Origin: Deinococcus sp. Arct2-2
GTDB taxonomy: Bacteria > Deinococcota > Deinococci > Deinococcales > Deinococcaceae
Assembly (NCBI RefSeq): GCF_004801315.1
Contig: NZ_SSNW01000001.1
Location: 186,001 to 250,000, forward strand
Reading direction: 5' to 3'
DNA length: 64,000 nt
Position 1 is the first letter of the stretch. Every line of letters starts with the position of its first letter. A model generated the notes under the pieces. That model was not told the origin of the DNA, did not search any database, and saw only the letters and a list, made by a program, of their open reading frames with translations. Of the stretch, positions 26,856 to 33,538 are shown one piece after another. The position numbers and the translations under genes are program-made.

Positions 26856-28426
26856 TATTGGCCGACATGCGGGCGGCAGTGTCAGCTCTCTCGCAGACGG
26901 GACTGTTGGGTGTCCGGCCTGCTCAAGCGTTGGCCCAACTCGGTGCGGCACTCGCGCAATACGGCCCCTCGTTGTATACGCTGGCAGTCTGGGCGGCGCA
27001 GAGGCAACCGGATGCAGTGGCGCTGGTAAACGATGACGGCCCCACCACTTACCGGGCGCTGGTGGCGCGGGCCGATGCTCTAGCCGCGCAGCCTCTCAGT
27101 CGGGATCAGTTTCCGGGTCAGTCTCAGCGGGTGGGCCTATTGTGCCGCAACCACCTGACTTTTGTGGCAACCCTGCTGGCCTGTGGCCGCCTCGGACGGG
27201 ACGTGGTGTTGCTCAATACCACCTTCAGCCCCGAAGAAGTGGCCGCCGTCTGCGCGTCTCAGCGACTGGATTTGCTGATATGCGACGATGCTTTTGCCGA
27301 GGGCTTGACCTTGGAAAGTGTGCCGATCTTGCCCGTTTCGGCTCTCATCGACAACCTCATGACACAGAAGTCGCAATTTTGTCCTCTACCCTTGTGGGAG
27401 AGGGGCGCTGTGAAACAGCGGGGTGAGGGGGCAGTTCAGCGGCATATCTTTACAACTGGCAGCATCTCTATCCTCACCTCCGGCAGCACTGGGCCGCCCA
27501 AAGCCGTGCAGCGTCAGGCAGGCGGCTTGGCCTTGCTGCCCACCGTCACCGCGCTGCTTCAGCTATTGCCGTTGCGTGCGGGTGCGCCCACGCTGCTCAC
27601 GTTGCCGCTGTTTCACGGGCATGGTCTGGCAACCCTGTGTGTCAGCTTGTTGATGGGTGCACCGCTTTACATATCGGCACGGGGCACGCCCAAAGCCTAT
27701 TGGCGCTGTCTGGAACAGGAAGAAATAGAAGTTCTGGTCTTGGTTCCAACGGTTTTACACCGCCTGCTGAACCTGCCTGACATTTCCAAGCTGCCCGCAC
27801 TAAAAGCCATTATCTGTGGCTCTGCACCCTTGCCGGAAGTGTTGGCCGAACGCACTCGACGGGTATTCGGCCCCGTTCTGTACAACCTTTACGGCTCCAG
27901 CGAGGCAGGCCTGATTTCCTTGGCGACGCCTCAGCATTTGCTAGCGGCTCCGGGCACGGTGGGGCGGGTGCTGCCGGGGGTGACGGTGCAAGTCGTTGGG
28001 GGGCAATTGCGGGTGCGCTCTGGCCTCACGCCTGCGCGGGATTGGTTTGGTACAGGCGACTTGGGAACAATCGGCGCGGCGGGCCTGCTTTTCCTCTCAG
28101 GCCGCAGCGACGATCTGCTGATCTGCGGCGGCGAAAACGTCTCCCCAGAGCAGATCGAAGCCCGAATGGCGCGGCTGCCAGATGTGCTGGAATGTGCGGT
28201 GATCGGCGTACCGGACGCGGAACACGGCCAGTGTCTTCATGTCTTCATCGTGCCGAGTTCGGACGCTGTGCGACTTGCTGACCTAGAGCGCGACTTGGCC
28301 CAGTTGCTGCCGCGCACGCTGCGGCCCAAGCAAATCACGTTGCTTCCGGCCTTGCCCAGAAACGCCGTTGGCAAGCTGACGCGGGCGCGGTTGACAGCAG
28401 ATGAGACTTTTCAAACGCCAACCTGA
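26852..28426 (+). CDS. AMP-dependent acyl-CoA synthetase/ligase with an in-frame repeat insertion
   Basis: A 524-aa adenylate-forming enzyme that activates a carboxylic acid to acyl-AMP and then acyl-CoA. Core motifs are the P-loop ILTSGSTGPPKAV, YGSSEAGLISL, WFGTGDLG, GRSDDLLICGGENVSPEQIE and the C-terminal lysine in PRNAVGKLTRARL. The length fits the family. Residues about 178-195 (PLPLWERGAVKQRGEGA) are the literal translation of the family B intergenic repeat, which keeps the frame open and lies in a loop before the P-loop. ATG 26852 overlaps the SDR stop. The acid substrate is unknown; the SDR partner suggests a fatty or hydroxy acid. Confidence 0.85.
   Translation: MILADMRAAVSALSQTGLLGVRPAQALAQLGAALAQYGPSLYTLAVWAAQRQPDAVALVNDDGPTTYRALVARADALAAQPLSRDQFPGQSQRVGLLCRNHLTFVATLLACGRLGRDVVLLNTTFSPEEVAAVCASQRLDLLICDDAFAEGLTLESVPILPVSALIDNLMTQKSQFCPLPLWERGAVKQRGEGAVQRHIFTTGSISILTSGSTGPPKAVQRQAGGLALLPTVTALLQLLPLRAGAPTLLTLPLFHGHGLATLCVSLLMGAPLYISARGTPKAYWRCLEQEEIEVLVLVPTVLHRLLNLPDISKLPALKAIICGSAPLPEVLAERTRRVFGPVLYNLYGSSEAGLISLATPQHLLAAPGTVGRVLPGVTVQVVGGQLRVRSGLTPARDWFGTGDLGTIGAAGLLFLSGRSDDLLICGGENVSPEQIEARMARLPDVLECAVIGVPDAEHGQCLHVFIVPSSDAVRLADLERDLAQLLPRTLRPKQITLLPALPRNAVGKLTRARLTADETFQTPT
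27383..27435 (+). repeat. Family B repeat core inside the acyl ligase gene
   Basis: gggagaggggcgctgtgaaacagcggggtgaggggg matches the intergenic copy at 23521-23575 (reverse complement) exactly over about 36 nt, and copies at 3936-4125 and 21826-22005 closely. It is read in frame as protein. Confidence 0.85.
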
Positions 28427-28522
28427 CCTGCCCAATTCCAGTCAAGCTCACGCCGCCCGCCGCCATTTGCGCGAAACTGCAGCCATGCCTTTGTCGTCCC
28501 GTGTCCTTGCAGAGATTCAACC

Positions 28523-29806
28523 ATGACCGTTCCAGCCCCCCAGCCCCAAACGATGGCCGAGCGCATCCTGTCGGTACGCGGCGGCAAGCCCGTGTACGCC
28601 GGAGATTTGGCGGTTGTCGAAGTCGATCAGGTGATGGTGGTGGATTCTATCGCCCAGAGTTTTATCGAGCGGATGCAGCGTGACCTAGACGCTCTGCCGA
28701 AGTACCCGGAGCGCGTGTCTATCGTGATTGACCATGTGGCCCCGGCCTCTACCGTCAGCGTGGCGCAGGCCCAGAAGGAAGCCCGTGAGTACGCCGCCGC
28801 GACGGGGGTGCGGCTCTTTGACGTGGGGCGCGGCATTTGCCATCAAGTTCTGATGGAAGAAGGCCTAGCTCGCCCCGGCTGGATCGTGCTGGGGTCTGAC
28901 AGCCACTCCACGACTTACGGCGCGGTGGCGGCTTTTGGCACCGGCATGGGCGCAACCGACATTGCACTGGCCGCCGCGAGTGGCAAGACGTGGCTGCGCG
29001 TGCCCGAAAGCGTGAAGGTGACATTTACGGGAGAATTAAAGCCTGGTGTGAGTGCAAAAGACGCCGCACTGGAGATGATTCGTGTGCTGGGCGCAGATGG
29101 AGCCACCTATCAGAGTGTGGAAATGCACGCCGGAGACCGCTTCTCACGCGGCGAACGCATGACGCTGGCGAACCTGTGCGTAGAAGCGGGTGCAAAAGCT
29201 GGATTGGTGGTACCGGGGGGCGAAATCCTGACCGACTACGGCTACGACATCCCCGAGTGGGTGTATCCGCAACCGGGAGCCAACTACGTGCGCGAAGTGG
29301 TGCTGCACTTGGACGCCCTGCGCCCCCGCATGAGTGCGCCCAACGAGGTGGACAACGTGCATGACGTGGCCGCCCTCAGCGCCGAACTGCGCGGCATGCA
29401 CGTCGATCAGGTCTTTATCGGCACCTGCACCAATGGCCGAATAGAAGACCTGCGCGAAGCCGCCGCTGTCCTGAAGGGCCGCAAGGTTGCCCCCGGCACG
29501 CGCCTGCTGATTATTCCGGCCAGCAGTCAGGTGATGGAACAGGCGATGGAAGACGGCACCTTGCTGACCCTGCAACGGGCGGGCGCGGCGCTGGGCACCC
29601 CCGGCTGTGGCCCGTGCATGGGCCGTCATCAGGGCGTGCTGGCTCCCGGCGAAGTCTGCGTATCTACCAGCAACCGCAACTTCATCGGGCGCATGGGCGA
29701 CAAAGATGCGCGGGTGTATTTGGCTAGTCCGGCAGTGGCAGCGGCGACGGCGGTGATGGGGAGGATTGCGTTGCCGGAAGACGTAGTGGCAGTGGTGGGC
29801 GCTTGA
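28523..29806 (+). CDS. lysT: Homoaconitase large subunit (alpha-aminoadipate lysine pathway)
   Basis: A 427-aa [4Fe-4S] hydro-lyase subunit that with LysU converts homocitrate to homoisocitrate in lysine biosynthesis through alpha-aminoadipate. Family motifs are VVDSIAQSFI, VIDHVAPASTV, GSDSHSTTYGAVAAFGTGMG (active site), and the cluster cysteines in FIGTCTNGRIEDLR and GTPGCGPCMGRHQG. The sequence alone would also allow LeuC (isopropylmalate isomerase). The LysW-type and lysX genes just downstream support the lysine role. It is followed by a Uma2-like gene and then lysU. Confidence 0.88.
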   Translation: MTVPAPQPQTMAERILSVRGGKPVYAGDLAVVEVDQVMVVDSIAQSFIERMQRDLDALPKYPERVSIVIDHVAPASTVSVAQAQKEAREYAAATGVRLFDVGRGICHQVLMEEGLARPGWIVLGSDSHSTTYGAVAAFGTGMGATDIALAAASGKTWLRVPESVKVTFTGELKPGVSAKDAALEMIRVLGADGATYQSVEMHAGDRFSRGERMTLANLCVEAGAKAGLVVPGGEILTDYGYDIPEWVYPQPGANYVREVVLHLDALRPRMSAPNEVDNVHDVAALSAELRGMHVDQVFIGTCTNGRIEDLREAAAVLKGRKVAPGTRLLIIPASSQVMEQAMEDGTLLTLQRAGAALGTPGCGPCMGRHQGVLAPGEVCVSTSNRNFIGRMGDKDARVYLASPAVAAATAVMGRIALPEDVVAVVGA

Positions 29807-29822
29807 AGCGGATACTGAACCC

Positions 29823-30392
29823 ATGAGCGATCCAGCCTTCAGCCGAATGAGCGTGGCGGAGTACTTGCAGACCGAGGAAACTAGCCCGGTCAAACGCGAG
29901 TACGTGGACGGGTTCGTGTATCCGCTGCACGCTCAGGCGGGAGCCAGCAAAGCCCATGCTCGCATCAGTGCAAATCTGACCGCCGCTCTGCACGCGGCAT
30001 CGTTGCGAATGGGCTGCCGCCTCTATCAGTCAGATATGAAGCTGAGACTCAAGGAAAGCACCGTGTTTTTCTATCCAGACATTTTGCTTGCTTGTGGCCC
30101 CGATAATCCTAATGAACAGTTTGAGACGGAGCCTTGCATACTAATAGAAGTCCTATCACCCAGCACGGCGGCCAATGACCGATTAGGCAAATTCAACATT
30201 TATACGGCGCTGCCTAGCTTGCAAACTTACCTGATGGTGGAACAGGCCGAACGCCGGGTTTATGCCTACTCCAGAAGCTCAGATGGTGGGGATTGGCTTC
30301 TCACTGAACTCTCCGGCAATGACATTGTTCATTTGCCTTGTCTGAATCACAACTTGTCTCTGGACGAAATCTATATCGGCCTGCTCGCCTGA
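29823..30392 (+). CDS. Uma2-family (DUF820) nuclease-fold protein
   Basis: A 189-aa protein of the PD-(D/E)XK-like Uma2 family, abundant in cyanobacteria and Deinococcus and of unknown function. The start MSVAEYLQTEE, EYVDGFVYPLHAQAGASKAH, RLYQSDMKLRL, then FYPDILLACG (Asp) and PCILIEVLSPSTAANDRLGK (Glu with downstream Lys) give the expected nuclease-fold residues. It starts 17 nt after lysT and ends 30 nt before lysU, so it is inside the lysine operon without an obvious metabolic link. Probably a cargo insertion between two subunit genes. Confidence 0.85.
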   Translation: MSDPAFSRMSVAEYLQTEETSPVKREYVDGFVYPLHAQAGASKAHARISANLTAALHAASLRMGCRLYQSDMKLRLKESTVFFYPDILLACGPDNPNEQFETEPCILIEVLSPSTAANDRLGKFNIYTALPSLQTYLMVEQAERRVYAYSRSSDGGDWLLTELSGNDIVHLPCLNHNLSLDEIYIGLLA

Positions 30393-30422
30393 ACGGTGCG
30401 GGCAGCTTTCAAAGGAACTATC

Positions 30423-30953
30423 ATGCCTAGAATCTGGAAATTTGGCGACAGTGTGAACACCGATGACATCTTGCCCGGAAAGTTCGCGCCCTTTATGGCA
30501 GGCGAGGATGTCTTTCAAACATTTGCCTTTCATTACATTCGGCCAGAGTTTGCCGCCGAAGTACAACCGGGCGACCTGCTGATCGGAGGCAAAAACTGGG
30601 GCCTCGGCAGTAGCCGCGAATATGCCCCCGCCGCCCTGAAAAAGTTGCAGGTGGGCGGCATCATCGCCCCCAGTTTTGCCCGGATTCATTACCGCAACCT
30701 GCTGAACTTGGGCATTCCTGCCTTTGAGGCCGACCTGACGGGCAGCCTGAACGACGGTGATGAAGTAACGCTAGACATGGCGACTGGCCGCCTGACACGC
30801 GGCGCAGATGTATTTCAATTGCCGCCTGCCCCCGAATTTTTGCGCGAAGCGTTGGCAGAGGGCAGCATCTTGGCCTTCTTCAAAAAGCATGGGCGCTTTC
30901 CGGGGGAACAGAGTCCGGGGGAGCAAGCAGAGCGGGATCACCCCGTAAACTAG
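30423..30953 (+). CDS. lysU: Homoaconitase small subunit
   Basis: A 176-aa swivelling-domain subunit that partners LysT. MPRIWKFGDSVNTDDILPGK at the N-terminus and the loop LIGGKNWGLGSSREYAPAAL, followed by IIAPSFARIHYRNLLNLG, are the LeuD/LysU/AcnB swivel signatures. The GSSRE stretch binds the substrate carboxylate, and the residues before it decide between homocitrate and isopropylmalate families. The frame is open to 30396, but ATG 30423 has aaagga upstream and fits the family start. The C-terminus has a short charged tail beyond the usual end. It lies 5 nt before the double zinc-ribbon gene. Confidence 0.88.
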   Translation: MPRIWKFGDSVNTDDILPGKFAPFMAGEDVFQTFAFHYIRPEFAAEVQPGDLLIGGKNWGLGSSREYAPAALKKLQVGGIIAPSFARIHYRNLLNLGIPAFEADLTGSLNDGDEVTLDMATGRLTRGADVFQLPPAPEFLREALAEGSILAFFKKHGRFPGEQSPGEQAERDHPVN

Positions 30954-30958
30954 GCATC

Positions 30959-31312
30959 ATGGCAACATTGGAAGTGGAATGCCCCGTCTGCGAAGAAATT
31001 TTGGAACTCACCGATCAAGACCGCGCTGAACTGGAAGTGGGGGACGTGATCGTCTGCGATTCGTGCAATGCGGAAATGGAAGTGACGCGTAACGGGGAAG
31101 GCGAGGACTTTGAACTGGAGCTGTTGGGTGTGCTGACCACTTGCCCCAATTGCGGCGAAGAATTTGACGTGACCGAGGACATGTTGGCCGCCGCGCCTGT
31201 GGTAGAGGGCGTAGACGGCGAAGTGGTGAGCATCGTGGACTGCCCACATTGCCGCGCCCGCATAGAACTGGCCTTCGAGGACGAGGAGCCGGAAGACGCC
31301 CCATCCCTCTAA
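30959..31312 (+). CDS. Double zinc-ribbon protein, LysW-like
   Basis: A 117-aa acidic protein with two or three CxxC pairs. Residues 8-11 (CPVC) and 33-36 (CDSC) form a first ribbon whose spacing and sequence (VECPVCEEILELTDQDRAEL, then MEV) resemble the LysW amino-carrier fold. Residues 62-65 (CPNC) and 94-97 (CPHC) form a second. It lacks the C-terminal EDWGE peptide that LysW uses to carry the amino group, ending EDAPSL. It sits between lysU and the true LysW-type gene. Possible roles are a zinc-bearing scaffold for the lysine enzymes or a duplicated, repurposed LysW. The function is unknown. Confidence 0.75.
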   Translation: MATLEVECPVCEEILELTDQDRAELEVGDVIVCDSCNAEMEVTRNGEGEDFELELLGVLTTCPNCGEEFDVTEDMLAAAPVVEGVDGEVVSIVDCPHCRARIELAFEDEEPEDAPSL

Positions 31313-31378
31313 TTGGTCTAGGCAACATCGTTTGCAAAGCTTAAGCTGCGCTAACCTAGCATCCGTAAGGAGATAGCC

Positions 31379-31552
31379 ATGACTACCATTCAATTTGAAA
31401 ACCCCGAAACGGGTGCAACGATAGAACTGACCAACCCAGAATTGGGTGAACTCGTGATAGACGACGAAACGGGTGTGGAATACGAAGTGGTTTCCGTCGA
31501 CCCGCCCCGGCTGGCACAGGCCCCGCAGGAAGCCGAGGACTGGGGCGAGTGA
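31379..31552 (+). CDS. lysW: LysW-type amino-group carrier protein lacking zinc cysteines
   Basis: A 57-aa protein, MTTIQFENPE at the start and EAEDWGE at the end. LysW is the carrier whose C-terminal glutamate is ligated to alpha-aminoadipate by LysX, with intermediates bound until lysine is released. The NPELGELV block and the terminal EDWGE tail are diagnostic of LysW. The two CxxC zinc pairs of typical LysW (as remembered for Thermus: CPEC and CEDC) are here NPET and DDET, so no cysteine remains at all. aaggag at 31367-31372 is a good ribosome site. The hairpin at 31559-31595 follows. lysX begins 207 nt downstream. This gene is easy to miss because of its length. Confidence 0.85.
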   Translation: MTTIQFENPETGATIELTNPELGELVIDDETGVEYEVVSVDPPRLAQAPQEAEDWGE

Positions 31553-31558
31553 ATCAGG

Positions 31559-31595
31559 GCGTCGGCGTCGGCTGTGATTAAGCCGACGCCGACGC
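31559..31595 (+). terminator. Hairpin between the LysW-type gene and lysX
   Basis: Perfect 15-bp inverted repeat (gcgtcggcgtcggct and agccgacgccgacgc, 7-nt loop) starting 7 nt after the lysW stop. No strong T run, so it may act as a partial terminator or mRNA stabiliser within the cluster. Confidence 0.6.
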
Positions 31596-31759
31596 TTGAA
31601 CCGCCTTTGTTCTCTGGAACGGTCACGCGCAGGTTGGAGGGAATGCCCGCTGTGGGTGTCCTGAACCGAATGCAGCGTGGCCGCCCTTTTTTGTGCTGAA
31701 GAGCCGATTGTTCTGTTCGGTTGTTTTGATCGTGATTGTTCTCAAGCTGGAGGTTCCTT

Positions 31760-32611
31760 ATGGCTGACCTTGCCATTATTTATGACCGCATTCGCCCCGA
31801 CGAAAAAATGTTGTTTGAGGCACTGGACGCCATTGGCGTAGCGTATGACAAGGTGTACGCACCGCAACTGACGGTCACGTTCGATGACGCAGGCCGCGCC
31901 GCCGTGCCGTGGAAAGTGGCGCTGGAACGCTGCGTGTCTCAGTCGCGTGGGCATGCCGTGACGCGGGCGCTGGAAGGCTTGGGCGTGCGCGTGGTGAACC
32001 CCAGCCACGTCATAGAACTGTGCGGCGACAAACTGGCTACCAATGCGCGGTTGGCGGCGGCAGGCCTACCCACTCCCCGTACCGCCGTCGCCTTCGATGG
32101 AGAAGCGGCGTTGGCCCTGATCGAGCAGATGGGCTATCCGGTGGTCATCAAACCCACTGTCGGTTCTTGGGGCCGCATGGTCAGCCGGGTCAATGACCGC
32201 GACGCCGCCGAAGCCATCATCGAGCATAAGGAAGTGCTGGGCGGGCCGCAACATCAGGTCTTCTATATTCAGGAACTGATCCGCAAGCCGGAGCGCGATA
32301 TTCGGGCCTTCGTGGTGGGCGGCGTATGCATCGGCGCGATCTACCGCACCAGCGAACATTGGATTACCAACACGGCACGCGGCGCAAAGGCCAGCAATTG
32401 CCCAGTTACACCCGAAATAGAAACGCTGGCGCTTCAGGCGGCTGCCGCCGTACACGGCGAAATCGTGGCGATTGATCTGGTAGAAGACCCGCAGCGCGGC
32501 CTGTTGGTCATCGAGATCAACCACACGATGGAATTTAAGAATTCGGTGTCCACTACAGGCGTCAACATTCCGCGCCTGATGGGTGAATACGCGCTGGGAT
32601 TGATCGGCTGA
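31760..32611 (+). CDS. lysX: LysW-alpha-aminoadipate ligase
   Basis: A 283-aa ATP-grasp ligase that joins the alpha-amino group of aminoadipate to the C-terminal glutamate of LysW. ATP-grasp elements are seen: [39 protein letters not shown] and [20 protein letters not shown], followed by [14 protein letters not shown], a LysX-type C-terminal motif that contacts the amino-dicarboxylate. The length matches LysX (about 280 aa). TGGAGG at 31748-31753 precedes ATG 31760; the frame is open to 31736 but this start is better. Any adaptation to the cysteine-free carrier should be visible in its carrier-binding face. Confidence 0.92.
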   Translation: MADLAIIYDRIRPDEKMLFEALDAIGVAYDKVYAPQLTVTFDDAGRAAVPWKVALERCVSQSRGHAVTRALEGLGVRVVNPSHVIELCGDKLATNARLAAAGLPTPRTAVAFDGEAALALIEQMGYPVVIKPTVGSWGRMVSRVNDRDAAEAIIEHKEVLGGPQHQVFYIQELIRKPERDIRAFVVGGVCIGAIYRTSEHWITNTARGAKASNCPVTPEIETLALQAAAAVHGEIVAIDLVEDPQRGLLVIEINHTMEFKNSVSTTGVNIPRLMGEYALGLIG

Positions 32612-32643
32612 GGCTGTCGGAATAAAGCTGAATCTAAACAGTG

Positions 32644-32684
32644 TGGGCGGCGGTTTCCTGTGATGGGAAGCTGCCGCCGTTGCG
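32644..32684 (+). terminator. Hairpin downstream of lysX
   Basis: gcggcggtttcc ... gggaagctgccgc forms an imperfect GC-rich stem, followed by a weak T-rich stretch (ttgcgtttgg). Gap 32612-32920 otherwise holds only the promoter and operator of the next gene. Confidence 0.5.
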
Positions 32685-32902
32685 TTTGGCTGGTGTGATG
32701 GAGTCCGGCAGTGGGGGAGGACGAAGCAAGTTACAGGTAGTGGTCTAGATTTCTCTAGCTTGCTAAGAGCGTAAAGAACTCGTCCAGCACGCCTTTCCTA
32801 CGATCCACACCCCACAATCCACCTACCGCCACACTAAGCCATCTGGCGGACACTTGACGAAACAAGACCATCGGGTTCAAGATACCTTCTTATGGATGAG
32901 AC

Positions 32903-32920
32903 AGTTGCAAGCTTGAAACT
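32903..32920. promoter_or_regulatory. Probable MarR operator
   Basis: agttgcaagcttgaaact is an 18-bp near-perfect palindrome (one mismatched pair) centred on AAGCTT, ending one base before the ATG of the MarR gene. TTGACG at 32854-32859 could serve as a -35 box. Autoregulation of the regulator-exporter operon is inferred. Confidence 0.55.
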
Positions 32921-33538
32921 ATGACGGATACCGAACCGCTCGCCAACGCCCCCAACCCAGCCGCCCAAGATTCGGCAGCCCAAGATTCGGTAGCACAGGA
33001 GGTTTCGGAAGAAAACCGCGCCGCCGCCGTGCAACTCGGTCAGGCCATGAAGCGGCTGCACCGCCACATCAGCAGCCGGGTCATGACCGGAATGCAGGAC
33101 GAACTACAGGAACGTGACCTGAGCTTTACGCAAATGGCCGCGCTGCATCAACTCCGGGCGCTCAGTCCCCTCACGGTCACGCAGCTTTCGGAACGTGCCC
33201 GCCTGAGTGTGCCAGCAGCCAGCCACCTCGTCGAACGCCTCGTGCAGCGCGGGTTGGCCGGGCGGCAGGAGAACCCCGAAAACCGCCGAGAAAAGTTGGT
33301 GGCCCTGACCCCCGATGGCCGCGACGTACTGACCCGTATGGACGCCGGATTCGTGGACGCCTACATTTCCGTGTTTGCCACGTTGTCTGCCGAATCCATC
33401 CATACCGCAGACCGGGCCATTCGCACCCTGCTCGATCAGCTTGATCTGAATGATCCGGCCCTGTGCTCTGTCCACTCCCCCCAGTCATCTGCATCGCCAC
33501 TCGCCCCAGTATCACAGCCATCCCCGGAGACCCCATGA
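32921..33538 (+). CDS. MarR-family transcriptional regulator
   Basis: A 205-aa regulator. A winged helix-turn-helix spans about residues 65-140: LSFTQMAALHQLRALSPLTV, TQLSERARLSVPAASHLVER (recognition helix), then NRREKLVALTPDG (wing). The N-terminal 30 residues are a low-complexity AQDS repeat and the C-terminus has a Ser/Pro-rich tail, both unusual for MarR proteins. It overlaps the exporter gene by 4 nt (ATGA), so it probably represses the pair in response to a drug or phenolic ligand. An 18-bp palindrome abuts the start codon. Confidence 0.9.
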   Translation: MTDTEPLANAPNPAAQDSAAQDSVAQEVSEENRAAAVQLGQAMKRLHRHISSRVMTGMQDELQERDLSFTQMAALHQLRALSPLTVTQLSERARLSVPAASHLVERLVQRGLAGRQENPENRREKLVALTPDGRDVLTRMDAGFVDAYISVFATLSAESIHTADRAIRTLLDQLDLNDPALCSVHSPQSSASPLAPVSQPSPETP

